The notes below the pieces were generated by a model. It did no database searches, had not been told where the DNA came from, and saw only the letters and a list, made by a program, of their open reading frames with translations. Both the position numbers and the translations under genes were made by a program. Below, one piece after another: positions 8,743 through 17,624 of a DNA stretch of 30,607 nt; position 1 is the first letter of the stretch; each line of letters starts with the position of its first letter. The stretch is from Planctomycetes bacterium UBA1662 (lineage in GTDB: Bacteria; Planctomycetota; UBA8108), in NCBI GenBank assembly GCA_002320775.1, contig DCKY01000160.1, positions 1-30,607 on the forward strand, read 5' to 3'.

Positions 8743-9288
8743 GTGTTAACAAAAGAAGAAATGAAGCTTGTCGAGGCGGCAAGGGAAGGTGACGGGAAGG
8801 CTTTTGCCCAGCTCGTTCGAGCTTACCAGTCCCGGATTTTTGCCTACATGAGCGTTCGGATGCCTGATCCTTCGTCCGCATCTCAGCTGGTTGCCGATGT
8901 CTTTCGAAAGGTCTACTCCAGCATGCGGGGCTCAGAGGCCTTCGGGGATTTTGATGAGGAGCTCTTTCAATTGGCTGAGACCAAGCTGCGCCAGTATTCG
9001 CGAAAGAGCGATTCGAGCTGGACCAGGCTCTGCCTTGAACATGACAAGACTGCGGGGGGGCATACGCCGCTGGCCAGTGCCGAACGAAAACGGCTCAAAG
9101 ATTGCATCTCAGGCTTGGAGGCTGGTGAGCGCCACGCCTTCGAGTTGCGTTATGGCTCAGGCGCATCCCTCGCTGATGTAAGCAGGAAGGTCAAGAGAAG
9201 CCAGGATGTGGTACAGGCAATGCTTGCCTCCTCCCTTGGTATCGCAAAGGCAGCCGTTCAGCGCCGCAAGGGTAAGAAGGAAGCATAG
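8743..9288 (+). CDS. ECF-like sigma-70 family factor
   Basis: Predicted alternative sigma factor that would direct RNA polymerase to a small regulon. Region 2 is seen in the first about 65 residues: LVEAAREGDGKAFAQLVRAYQSRIFAYMSVRM followed by ASQLVADVFRKVYSSM, the ECF pattern of helix, acidic linker and LVxDVFxKV. A divergent region 4 lies near the C terminus: LKDCISGLEAGERHAFELRYG, then SLADVSRKVKRSQDVVQAML, where the helix-turn-helix would sit, and a basic tail RRKGKKEA. The length of 181 aa is right for ECF factors. Region 2.2 departs from the usual DAEDLVQEVF (here SASQLVADVF), so it is a divergent member. The stop TAG is directly followed by the ATG of the next gene, which strongly suggests the two products work together. 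Confidence 0.75.
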   Translation: MLTKEEMKLVEAAREGDGKAFAQLVRAYQSRIFAYMSVRMPDPSSASQLVADVFRKVYSSMRGSEAFGDFDEELFQLAETKLRQYSRKSDSSWTRLCLEHDKTAGGHTPLASAERKRLKDCISGLEAGERHAFELRYGSGASLADVSRKVKRSQDVVQAMLASSLGIAKAAVQRRKGKKEA

Positions 9289-12200
9289 ATGGCCGAAAAA
9301 GACCTGCTCAAGCTCTTGCGTGAAAAGCATCCCGGTGAATTTACCAGGGAGCAGACGGATGAGATGCGGGCGCTCCTCGGCGAGTCCAAGAGACTCCAGA
9401 ACGCCCTGGCCCGGAAGCTGCAATTCGACCAGGAATTAGCCGAGCTCGTCTGCGGTATTGATGTTCCTGTAGATGAGATCGTGGAGGCTACCGAGGGGCG
9501 GAAGGCCCAGGTCGAGAAGATCTCTACCGCGGTCGGAATCGTCGTAATGGTCGGCCTGCTAGGCCTGTTATTCTTCTCCGGGCGCGAAGAAAAGACGAAG
9601 GTCAAGGAGCCTGTTCCGGAGAATGCTTCTACGGCCCCCGTGAAAAAGAAGGAGCCGTCCAAGCCCAGGGAGCCGGAGCCCGCAGCTGAGAAACCTGTCG
9701 TTCCTCCCGGGACTGAGCCTGCCGAGACAATTGCTGAAACAAAGCCCGTCGAGGTCAAAAAAGTAGAGCTTCCGCCTGAAGAGAGAGTTGCGGAGCTCAT
9801 TGCTCCGGACAGGGAGCTGTCGTTTGAATACACTTGTTTCAGGGAGCTGGTGGATCCGCTGGCGACTCCGAGCAGGGATACTCTGAGGACCTGGCTCGAG
9901 CCGGCCGTCTGGATCAAGAAAGATTTTCGAATCAGTGAACGGCGTATAAACAACAGGCCGCTTGGATCTCTTAGTGGTATCTATCGGCTACGGCCCGAAT
10001 GGCCGGCTGGAGGGGTTCTGCGGCTATCGCTGTTTGAGCACCAGCCGCCGGTGTTGATCCATCTCTGGAGGGGCAAGGAGGGAGTTCTGCTCAGCTTCAG
10101 CCCCGGCGGACACATGGCCGCCTATCGCCAATTGCGCGAGGGCAAGGAGCACTCCGGTAAGGCTGGTCGGCTCTACGGTTGCCAGCAGGTCAGGCTGGAG
10201 CCTAGCCCGCTTGACCTGGTTCGAGGTCTTGACCAGGTCGCCTTCGAGATTCGTCATCAAGAGGGCTATCTCCTGGTGATGAGAGGGGACCACGAGCTCA
10301 TGCGGGCTCCCGTATCGGGTTCCCCTGAGGAGGTCTATATCGAGGGCCGGGTCAGTGTCAGCGGGATTTGCATGTACAGGGGAGGGCCGGTTCCCGAATC
10401 TGTCGTGGTGAAGACCAGGGGCCGGGCCGGCCGTCCCGGCTGGGCTCTTGATGCGGCCGCTCTCACAAAGCTTGACTGGAAGGGAGAGCTTCCCGAGAAG
10501 ACAGCCCTGGGGAAAGATGTTGGCCGCGGGTTGACCCTGAGCGGAGAGGTGGAAAATACGAGCGTTGATTCCTTTGCGTTGATTCCGAGCGGGAAGGAGC
10601 TGTTCAACGAGATCATTCTGCGTCTTGAAGATGTCACCCCGGGTACGGCGGTCTTCCTTGGAGATGAGAAGGGCGCTCCGCTTTTCGGCATCGGGTTTGT
10701 GTTGAACAAGCAGACCAATGGGGTCATTTCGTTCGTTCCGCCAGATGATTTTAATGCCATGCCCCGGGAACAGAACATTCCGATCCGAGGACAGATAGTG
10801 CCGATGTGGGGTTCCGGGCAGTGGTTGAAGCTGGTGGTGGGTCGGGACGTACTTCGTCTTTTCGTCAGTAACGATGGCGGGCATTGGAACGAGGTTAAGA
10901 CCATGCAGAGAAAAGGGACGGGCTATTCCCGGGTACCCTTCTCCACTGTCGGCCTTCGCCTCGTAGGCAACGGCAAGCAGGAACAGGCTAGGAAGATCAC
11001 GCTTCGTCACCTGGAGATACGTCCGGCAAGAAGCTTCTCCCAGTTTATGCCCGCCCCGCTTGCGGCAAAGCTGACGGATTTTTTCGTTCGCGGGGGAGAG
11101 GCTGATTCCCTGGTGGACTGGGTTTCCGTTGCCGTAAGCTCCTGTCCGGAAGATGTGGGATTAGAGGTCTGGCTGCGAGCTTGCGCGGCCTATTGTCTGC
11201 GTCATCCTGGGTGGAAGGCCTACGCGTCTGGAAACGGAAAAAACGCATTGAGGCCCCAGTTGTTCATGGGGTTGGTCGATTCGGCTTTGTCGGATGAAAA
11301 GATCAGCCTGGTGTCTGTACTGGAACTCATTCACGAGATCGCGTTGTTTTCCGGACATTGGGATTTGACCGATAGGAGTAGTTTCGCAGCCTGGGGCTTT
11401 GGAAAGCTGGGTGAAGCTGCCGGGCGCCGGGGGGAAAAGAAAGCCTACACCTTCATCAGGCCGTGGCTCTTCTCGACTCCTTCGATCTTCGGCAAGGGCT
11501 TGTATCCTCTGCCGCCGGTTCTTGTCACGCGTGAACTGCTCTATTACGCAAGCGCAGCCGAATGGGAGGAAGGGGCGGAATTCTGCCGGCAGATTCGTTA
11601 CTGGAATCGACGGGGATATCCCCAGGCGAACGCCTCGGCCTGGATCGCCGGGCAGGAGGAGGTTAAGGAATATGTCGGGTGGTCCGAGGTGGACTTTTCC
11701 AGGCGGCTGGGCCGCAAGGATGAGTTTCAGGGTGTCCCGCTGGTTCGCCATCCGCTCGTTACCGAGTACAGCAAGGAGGGCTACAATACGCTGGCTGAAT
11801 TCCAGGCATCCATCAAGAACGGGGCCTACAATGATGCTTGCACGATTCTCACTTCCAGCGACACCTCCTTTATCCAGGGCCTTCTGCCTGATCAGCAGGA
11901 CCAGGATCTGATGGTTGCCTGGCGGCTCGCCCTTGTCATCGCCCTGGAGGAGCAGCCCGAATTACGCCGGACCCTGCAGAAAAAATACGCCAACCTTGGC
12001 GAACTGCGGTTGAAGCGGTCGATTTCACGGGGCGACTCCGAGGCGGTGGATGCCGTGACACGGCAATTCTACGGAACCCCTTCATCTGTTGAGGCGTATA
12101 TCTGGCTTGGAGACCAGGCTCTTGGAATAGGCGAAAGCCTCCTGGCTGAAGGCTATTATCGCAGAGCCCGGAAGAACGCTCAGCTGGCCAATTTGTCAGC

Positions 12201-14652
12201 TATTGAGGCCAGGCAGCGGCTGGCTGCGGCCTTCAGCGGAAGAGACATCGGGAAGCCTCCTTCTGACGCTGTTCGCTTCGGCGATCTCACCCTGGAGCCC
12301 GATGCTTTTGAAAAAATGGTCTCAGAACTCCGGCAGCGTTATCACAGCGAGGAGTCGGGCTATGATGATTCCCTGCCTGTAGACTCCTCGGTAAAGGTCT
12401 CGCCCCCGGGAATCTATACGGCCGAACGGGTGGGCCAATTTGACTTTGATAAGCGCTTCAAGGCGCATCGCCCGAACATTCCCGCCCTGGCGACTGACTG
12501 GGTCGGGCGCCAGATGGCGCTTACGGTCTTCGAGGATTACCTGCTGGTGAACGATCGCAACGATTTGCGGGCCTACGAGTTGGCCAGCGGTAAATTGAGA
12601 TGGAGCCATCTCGCAGGCGGACAAAGAGGCGGGAGCCGGGACTGGCCGCTGCTGCCCATGCGGCCGATTGTTTCGGGCGACCTTGTCGTTACCCGGATGA
12701 TCTCCCGGCAGGGTCCGAGGCTCGAATGCCTCGGCCTTTCCGATGGAGTGCCGAAGTGGGTTTTCGCAACCCGGGATCATGCGGTATCCAATCCTCTGTT
12801 GGTGGAAGGGGATGTTGTGTTACTCAATCTGCGCCGTCATGAAGAGCTCGGGCACGAACTTCTCTTTACGCGGCTGGCCCGCAGCACCGGCGAGGTGCTG
12901 GATGAACGGAGCCTGGTTAATTTTCGAGATGACAGCAAGTCCAGGATGTTTCGCCAGATTCAGCTGGGAAGATCAGTTGATCGCCTTGTCGCCAGCGGCT
13001 ATGGGAGCGTGATCTGTACCGATCTTCGCGGGCGTCTGCTCTGGGTGCGCAAGCAGCCCTGGCGGGCTTTTGTCAGGAGCGCGAAATGGTATCTGAACCA
13101 CCCCGTACGTCCTCTATTTGCAGACGGCCATGTCCTGATATCCCAGCCAGCCGATGAGTCGGTTGCCAGTCTTCGGACCGATACCGGTCGCCTGCGCTGG
13201 AAGGCTCCTGTCCGGGAGCTTCGCCAGATCCTTGGAATTGCAGATGGCAAGGTCATCGTATCCGCTACCGGCCGCCTCGTGGCGTTGTCACTTGAAGATG
13301 GACGTGTTGTCTGGCAGCAGCAGCATGGCGCTTCCCGCGGATTTATGGTCAGTGGAGGTGACGGAGCCATCCTGTCGGTGGCTCCGGTTGTTCGAGACAA
13401 TGCGATGAAGTCCGCTGGCTGGGGAACCCTCGGGTTGTTGTCCTGGGTGGATGTGAAGGACGGCAGGAAGCTGGCCTCGTGGGTGGTAGATTTCAAGCTG
13501 GGGGCTGCCGCGAAGGGACTTCATGCAGGGCCGATGATCTCGACCCGGGATGGTGTCCTCTTGCTCGCGGGTGAGCACGACGGAGACAGCAGAAGTATTT
13601 TTCGACTGGTTTCAGAGAGCCGGAAGTTTGAACCGGTGAGTACCAGCGAGGTCCTTGACCAGTGGCTTCCCGGCAGAGCGAGCCTGAAGTCAGGTGTCGC
13701 CAGCGCCCTGTTCCCCGGCTGGACACTTCTTGAGAGCTCGCAGGTCGGGCTGGGTTCGTTCGTACGTGAAATACCTGGAGTCGGGCCGGTATTCTTTACC
13801 GAGTCAATCGAGCGAAGGGGTTATGGAGGAACCCAGCTTGGAAGGCTGGTGAAGATTCCCGCTTCCGGTGGGCAGCGTTTACGGCTGCAGCTTGGCAGCG
13901 AAGGGGCCACGGGCTGGACGTTTGAGGTCCAGGCCAATGGGGAGAGTCTCGCGAAGAGATTGATTCCTGAGCTTCCACCTCCCACGGGAGCCGTGGAGGA
14001 GTACACCTGGCTCGAAGACTCGGTTCCTGCCGGAGCGAAGGAGGAGGGGGGCTGGGTCTGGGCCAGGAAACCTGACCCGGTTCATTCCGGCGAGAGATCC
14101 CTGATGGTGAGCGGCAAGGGCCTGTTGAAGAAGTTTTTCCGCGGCGCCGGGTACCGGCCCGTTAGCGATGGGGGCGACAAGCTGTCGATGTGGGTGTGGA
14201 TCGATCCGAAGGACCCGCCAAGGGCTATCCAGCTGCAGGTTGGCAGGGTCGGCGCTCCGGACTCCCCGAGCGTCGCCTGGGGCGACCTGGCAGGCTTTGG
14301 TGAGCCGCCTCCGTCTCCTTCTCCCAAGCGGCTGGGGAACCTGCCGCCGCCTGGCCGTTGGAGTCGGCTTGACATCAACCTCAAGGAACTGGGTATCACC
14401 AAGGACACCGCGATCTCGGAGCTCGCCTTTGTCCAGGTCGATGGTACCGCCTATTACGACAAGGTGTCGATCGTGTCGAAGGCTGTCCCCCAGGGGCTGC
14501 CGCCGCAACTGCTGGGTCCCAGGCGATGGACAAACATCGAGGTGGATCTTTCACGCTTTGCCGGCAAGACGGTCTGGCTCAGGGTGGGCCGGGTTGCTGA
14601 GGCGGAGAAGAAGGGGCACGAATTGTGGAGCAAGCTGGAGCTAGGGGACTAG
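9289..14652 (+). CDS. Giant single-pass membrane protein with PQQ-type propeller; candidate anti-sigma/sensor
   Basis: 1787 aa. Residues 1-78 form a charged helical N-terminal segment (KDLLKLLREKHPGEF, then MRALLGESKRLQNALARKLQ). A single membrane segment follows at about 80-97 (AVGIVVMVGLLGLLFF), then a Pro/Lys/Glu linker to about 160, so the N terminus should be cytoplasmic and the rest outside. Next come lectin-like beta regions (about 160-370 and 400-590), a helical repeat region (about 590-1010), and PQQ/BamB-like propeller repeats (about 1050-1480) with blades such as LRAYELASGKLRW, TDTGRLRWKAP and LVALSLEDGRVVWQ. The C-terminal beta domain (about 1500-1787) is split by a jelly-roll-like insert (about 1570-1740, starting WLEDSVPAGA). 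AAGGAA ends 6 bases before the ATG, which abuts the sigma stop. The layout suggests it senses an extracytoplasmic ligand and holds the sigma factor; this is inference. A scaffold or adhesin role is possible. Confidence 0.82.
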   Translation: MAEKDLLKLLREKHPGEFTREQTDEMRALLGESKRLQNALARKLQFDQELAELVCGIDVPVDEIVEATEGRKAQVEKISTAVGIVVMVGLLGLLFFSGREEKTKVKEPVPENASTAPVKKKEPSKPREPEPAAEKPVVPPGTEPAETIAETKPVEVKKVELPPEERVAELIAPDRELSFEYTCFRELVDPLATPSRDTLRTWLEPAVWIKKDFRISERRINNRPLGSLSGIYRLRPEWPAGGVLRLSLFEHQPPVLIHLWRGKEGVLLSFSPGGHMAAYRQLREGKEHSGKAGRLYGCQQVRLEPSPLDLVRGLDQVAFEIRHQEGYLLVMRGDHELMRAPVSGSPEEVYIEGRVSVSGICMYRGGPVPESVVVKTRGRAGRPGWALDAAALTKLDWKGELPEKTALGKDVGRGLTLSGEVENTSVDSFALIPSGKELFNEIILRLEDVTPGTAVFLGDEKGAPLFGIGFVLNKQTNGVISFVPPDDFNAMPREQNIPIRGQIVPMWGSGQWLKLVVGRDVLRLFVSNDGGHWNEVKTMQRKGTGYSRVPFSTVGLRLVGNGKQEQARKITLRHLEIRPARSFSQFMPAPLAAKLTDFFVRGGEADSLVDWVSVAVSSCPEDVGLEVWLRACAAYCLRHPGWKAYASGNGKNALRPQLFMGLVDSALSDEKISLVSVLELIHEIALFSGHWDLTDRSSFAAWGFGKLGEAAGRRGEKKAYTFIRPWLFSTPSIFGKGLYPLPPVLVTRELLYYASAAEWEEGAEFCRQIRYWNRRGYPQANASAWIAGQEEVKEYVGWSEVDFSRRLGRKDEFQGVPLVRHPLVTEYSKEGYNTLAEFQASIKNGAYNDACTILTSSDTSFIQGLLPDQQDQDLMVAWRLALVIALEEQPELRRTLQKKYANLGELRLKRSISRGDSEAVDAVTRQFYGTPSSVEAYIWLGDQALGIGESLLAEGYYRRARKNAQLANLSAIEARQRLAAAFSGRDIGKPPSDAVRFGDLTLEPDAFEKMVSELRQRYHSEESGYDDSLPVDSSVKVSPPGIYTAERVGQFDFDKRFKAHRPNIPALATDWVGRQMALTVFEDYLLVNDRNDLRAYELASGKLRWSHLAGGQRGGSRDWPLLPMRPIVSGDLVVTRMISRQGPRLECLGLSDGVPKWVFATRDHAVSNPLLVEGDVVLLNLRRHEELGHELLFTRLARSTGEVLDERSLVNFRDDSKSRMFRQIQLGRSVDRLVASGYGSVICTDLRGRLLWVRKQPWRAFVRSAKWYLNHPVRPLFADGHVLISQPADESVASLRTDTGRLRWKAPVRELRQILGIADGKVIVSATGRLVALSLEDGRVVWQQQHGASRGFMVSGGDGAILSVAPVVRDNAMKSAGWGTLGLLSWVDVKDGRKLASWVVDFKLGAAAKGLHAGPMISTRDGVLLLAGEHDGDSRSIFRLVSESRKFEPVSTSEVLDQWLPGRASLKSGVASALFPGWTLLESSQVGLGSFVREIPGVGPVFFTESIERRGYGGTQLGRLVKIPASGGQRLRLQLGSEGATGWTFEVQANGESLAKRLIPELPPPTGAVEEYTWLEDSVPAGAKEEGGWVWARKPDPVHSGERSLMVSGKGLLKKFFRGAGYRPVSDGGDKLSMWVWIDPKDPPRAIQLQVGRVGAPDSPSVAWGDLAGFGEPPPSPSPKRLGNLPPPGRWSRLDINLKELGITKDTAISELAFVQVDGTAYYDKVSIVSKAVPQGLPPQLLGPRRWTNIEVDLSRFAGKTVWLRVGRVAEAEKKGHELWSKLELGD

Positions 14653-14665
14653 CCTTGTCCTGAGC

Positions 14666-15640
14666 TCAGTAGGCCGCCAACTGTCGGGCTCGGGCGGCGA
14701 TTTTTCCGGCATCCGGCCGAAAGGCCTTCTCCAGTGGAGGGCTGTAGGGCACAGGGGTGTCGGGAGCCGTCAGCCTGGCAGGTGGAGCGTCGAGCACATC
14801 GAAGGCCTCCTCTGAGATGATCGCGGCGATCTCCGCGCCGAAGCCGCCGGTCTTGACGGCCTCGTGAACGATGAGGGCGCGTGAAGTCTTGCGCACAGAA
14901 TCAAGGACGGCCTTCTTGTCCAGCGGAACGAGGGTTCGCAGGTCGATGACCTCGCAGCTGATGTTTTCCACCGAGAGAGTCTCGGCTGCTTCGACCGCTT
15001 CCAAGACCATGGCTCCGTAGGTGATGATACTCAGGTCAGAACCCTCTCGCCGGACCGCGGCCTCGCCAATCGGGGTGGAATAGGTCTCCAGGGGGACCTC
15101 CATTTTCTCTCTGCGGTAGAGGTACTTGGGCTCGAAGAAGATCACGGGGTTCGGGTCCCGGATGGCGGAGATCAGCAGGCCCTTGGCATCATGCGGTGTG
15201 GATGGAATAACAACCTTCAGGCCGGGGCAGTGAGCGAACCAGGCCTCCTTGCACTGGGAGTGAAACGGTCCCGCGCAGGCGCCTCCTCCCCAGGGGGCCC
15301 GGATGACCAGTGGGACTTTCGCTCCCCAGCGGTAATGGGTGGTCGCCGCGTATTGAACGATGGGGTCAAAACCAGTTGAGATAAAGTCCGCGAACTGGAT
15401 CTCCACCACGGGCTTCAGCCCCATCATGGCTGCCCCGTTGGCCAGCCCGATAAAGGCCCACTCGCACATGGGAGTGTCGAGCACCCTGCGGCTGCCGAAT
15501 TTTTCATAGAGCCCGGCGGTGGCCTTAAACGCTCCGCCGAATTCACCTACATCCTCTCCAAGGATGAATACGTTTTCGTCGCGTTCCATCTCCTGGTGGA
15601 GGGCCTGGTTGATTGATTCGAGATAGCTCAACTCAGGCAT
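14666..15640 (-). CDS. 2-oxoacid dehydrogenase E1 component, beta subunit
   Basis: Beta subunit of the thiamine-diphosphate E1 heterotetramer that decarboxylates pyruvate or branched-chain 2-oxoacids and passes the acyl group to E2 lipoate. Family marks: ILGEDVGEFGGAF, VLDTPMCEW with the cofactor-activating Glu at residue 60, VEIQFADFI, GPFHSQ with His127, GLKVVIPSTPHDAKGLL, NPVIFFEPKYLYR, and C-terminal VIDLRTLVPLD and HEAVKTGGFGAEI. I start at 15640 (MPELSYLESINQALHQEM), which gives 324 aa, the usual length; the frame runs open 21 codons further but that stretch lies inside the alpha gene. The start overlaps the alpha stop by 8 bases, so the subunits are translationally coupled. It converges with the giant protein gene, leaving 13 bases between the stops. 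The sequence looks nearer to the branched-chain type than to proteobacterial AceE. Confidence 0.93.
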   Translation of the reverse strand: MPELSYLESINQALHQEMERDENVFILGEDVGEFGGAFKATAGLYEKFGSRRVLDTPMCEWAFIGLANGAAMMGLKPVVEIQFADFISTGFDPIVQYAATTHYRWGAKVPLVIRAPWGGGACAGPFHSQCKEAWFAHCPGLKVVIPSTPHDAKGLLISAIRDPNPVIFFEPKYLYRREKMEVPLETYSTPIGEAAVRREGSDLSIITYGAMVLEAVEAAETLSVENISCEVIDLRTLVPLDKKAVLDSVRKTSRALIVHEAVKTGGFGAEIAAIISEEAFDVLDAPPARLTAPDTPVPYSPPLEKAFRPDAGKIAARARQLAAY

Positions 15641-16619
15641 CTGAGAAAACGTCCTTTTCCAGGGTGGCGGCCTCTGGCCACGGGCTCGCCTCGGCCCACT
15701 CAACGCCTTCTTCTATCTCCGCTTCGATCCTGCCCTGCAACTCGGCAAGTTTGTTTCCATCCAGGATTCCGCTGTTTTCGAGACGCTCCCGGAACAGGGA
15801 GATGGGGTCCCGTTTCTTCCATCGCTTTAGCAGGCCGGGCGGTATGTAGTCCGCAGGGTCGTGCGCGGCGTGTCCCTTCAGACGCAGGTTTTTACATTCG
15901 ATGAGCGTGGGACCATCTCCTGCCCGGGCGCGGCCGATGGCCTCCCGGGTCGCCTCCATTACAGCGATGACATCAGTTCCATCGATAGTGACCCCCGGTA
16001 TTCCGTAGCCCTCGGCCCGGATGGACAGATTCTCTACCAGGCATTGTTTCTCGATGGGGGTTGAATAGGCGTACTGGTTGTTCTCCAGGATAAAAACGAC
16101 GGGGGCCTTGAGGACAGCCGCAAGGTTGAGGGCCTCGTGGCAGCCTCCCTCGGAGGAAGCTCCATCGCCGAAGTAGGTGAGGGCGACCCGGTCCTCTTTT
16201 CGGTAGAGGAAGCTGTAGGCTGCTCCCAGGGCGATTCCCATGGATTGGGGCAGGTGACTGACGTAGCCGAAAATCCGCAGCGAGAGGTCACCAAGTCCGT
16301 GGGTGTTCACGTCGCGTCCACCGCTGGGGGAGCCCTGGCGCCCCATCGCCTGGGCGAAAATTCTCCCTGGCGACATTCCTCTTACCAGGTAGGCGCCGAG
16401 ATCGCGGTGCATGGGAGCGATAGCGTCTCCCTCTTCCAGGAGGATAGCTGATCCCACAGAGATCGCCTCGTGCCCCTCCTGGGAGAAGATTCCGCCGGGA
16501 AAACGTCCTTGTTTGAAGAGGGCCTCGCAGCGGTCATCGATGCGGCGGGTCAGCATCATCCAGTAGAGGAGCTCGAGAAGCTTCTTGCCTGGAATTTTAT
16601 TTATGGAATCAGCGCTCAT
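15633..16619 (-). CDS. 2-oxoacid dehydrogenase E1 component, alpha subunit
   Basis: Alpha subunit of the same thiamine-diphosphate E1 enzyme. The cofactor motif is clear: GDG at residues 151-153 (TYFGDGASSEGG) and NN at 180-181 (ENNQYAYSTP). Other marks are MMLTRRIDDRCEALFKQG near the N terminus, GHEAISVGSA, MHRDLGAYLVRG, and the substrate/regulatory loop KGHAAHDPADYIP near 249-260, followed by WKKRDPISLFRERL. I start at ATG 16619: GAGG lies 8 bases upstream and GGAG 3 bases upstream, and MSADSINKIPGKKLLELLYW fits the family, giving 328 aa. An upstream ATG at 16715 would add 32 residues unlike the family. The gene is divergent from the stress-protein gene, with about 130 bases between. E2 and E3 are not in the window, so pyruvate versus branched-chain substrate is unresolved. 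Confidence 0.92.
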   Translation of the reverse strand: MSADSINKIPGKKLLELLYWMMLTRRIDDRCEALFKQGRFPGGIFSQEGHEAISVGSAILLEEGDAIAPMHRDLGAYLVRGMSPGRIFAQAMGRQGSPSGGRDVNTHGLGDLSLRIFGYVSHLPQSMGIALGAAYSFLYRKEDRVALTYFGDGASSEGGCHEALNLAAVLKAPVVFILENNQYAYSTPIEKQCLVENLSIRAEGYGIPGVTIDGTDVIAVMEATREAIGRARAGDGPTLIECKNLRLKGHAAHDPADYIPPGLLKRWKKRDPISLFRERLENSGILDGNKLAELQGRIEAEIEEGVEWAEASPWPEAATLEKDVFSDA

Positions 16620-16751
16620 GTTCTCCGCCTCGTCGAAACAGTCTGGTACTCTACCTTTCCGGACGGCGCAGAGAAGAAAAATATCCCTCCGGGGCGGGGA
16701 GCGTGATATGTTCATCGTGTTGAGAATGCGCCTGGAAGAGGAGTCAAGGTG

Positions 16752-17612
16752 ATGACCAGGATCGATCAGTTTGAGAGTGTCTTCAAGTCAGCGGATAAGC
16801 CGCTGTTTCGCTACGAGCCCTTCTCAATTGGCTCCCTCATGGTGTTGACCGATCTTGCTGACGAGGCGGCGGAGAGTTTTGCGGCCTTTGTCGGTAGGTA
16901 CACGGGCGGCGGAGGTTTACCGGAGATTTCCTCCCGGCGCGTCATCAAGGGAGCTGACTTCACCACCATCGAGGAATGTCTCGATCTCATCGCGGGTGAG
17001 AAGCCTGATCTTATCTGCACCTATCGCGGTTTGCATTCCGATTGCTGGCGTTGGGGTCAGAGCCTCGGCTCCTACGTCGAGGTGCTGACCCAGACCGTAA
17101 GTCTTCCCGTTCTTGTCTTTCCCCACCCTGCGGTCGCAGAGACGGTCTTTGCGGCAGAAGCCGGATGCCGGCATGTAATGGCGATGACGGATCACCTTGC
17201 CGGGGACAGCCGCCTGGTGAACGCCGCGCTTTTCTTTACTCCATCGCAGGGAACGCTTCATCTGACGAACCTGGAAGACCAGCAGGTTTTTGAGCGTTAC
17301 ATGGAGGCGATTGATAAGATACCCAGCATCGACAGCGCTGCCGCGCGTGAGAGTGTCCTGGCCCAGATCCTCAAGGAAGCCAGGGATTACATCCAGTCCT
17401 GCAGAACAGTGGTTGAGGAGCAGGAACTCGATGTGGAGATTCAAGAGACAGTGGGGCTGGGTCTGCACGTTGCGGATTATAAGCGGTTGGCTGCTGCGAG
17501 GGACGTCGATCTCCTGGTCATGAACACCAAGGATTCCGGTCAATTGGCGATGCACGGCCTGGCCTATGAGCTTGCCGTAGAACTGGACGATATTCCTCTC
17601 CTGCTTCTTTAG
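16752..17612 (+). CDS. Tandem universal-stress-protein-like protein
   Basis: Predicted soluble cytoplasmic protein of 286 aa with two weak UspA-like halves. The first ends in DLICTYRGLHSD...SLPVLVFPHP, in the position of the Usp segment DLIVMGTHG...CPVLVV. The second ends in DVDLLVMNTKDS...DDIPLLLL at the extreme C terminus. The glycine-rich ATP-binding signature G-x2-G-x9-G-S/T is not clearly present in either half, so nucleotide binding is doubtful. The ATG at 16752 follows AGGAG by 8 bases; a GTG directly before it (16749) is an alternative. The transporter gene starts 8 bases after its stop, so they form a two-gene unit, and this protein may adjust transporter activity. It could also be a plain stress protein. 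Family call moderate, partner idea inferred. Confidence 0.72.
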   Translation: MTRIDQFESVFKSADKPLFRYEPFSIGSLMVLTDLADEAAESFAAFVGRYTGGGGLPEISSRRVIKGADFTTIEECLDLIAGEKPDLICTYRGLHSDCWRWGQSLGSYVEVLTQTVSLPVLVFPHPAVAETVFAAEAGCRHVMAMTDHLAGDSRLVNAALFFTPSQGTLHLTNLEDQQVFERYMEAIDKIPSIDSAAARESVLAQILKEARDYIQSCRTVVEEQELDVEIQETVGLGLHVADYKRLAAARDVDLLVMNTKDSGQLAMHGLAYELAVELDDIPLLLL

Positions 17613-17616
17613 ATGG

Positions 17617-17624
17617 AAAGGTGG
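17617..17624 (+). promoter_or_regulatory. Shine-Dalgarno site supporting a possible TTG start at 17630
   Basis: AAAGGTGG, one mismatch from AAGGAGG-type consensus, ends 5 bases before TTG at 17630 and overlaps the GTG at 17621. This makes TTG 17630 a serious alternative start for the transporter, dropping only three residues. Confidence 0.45.

Noticed and set aside
10024..11010. 328-codon open frame on the - strand
   Set aside because: Antisense to the giant sensor-like gene; composition is that of a codon-bias shadow.
15641..15703. 21-codon N-terminal extension of E1 beta
   Set aside because: It lies in the alpha gene, is Arg/Pro-rich and unlike the family; ATG 15640 gives the standard N terminus.
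16620..16715. 32-codon N-terminal extension of E1 alpha
   Set aside because: Not family-like and would fill the divergent promoter region; ATG 16619 has a Shine-Dalgarno site.
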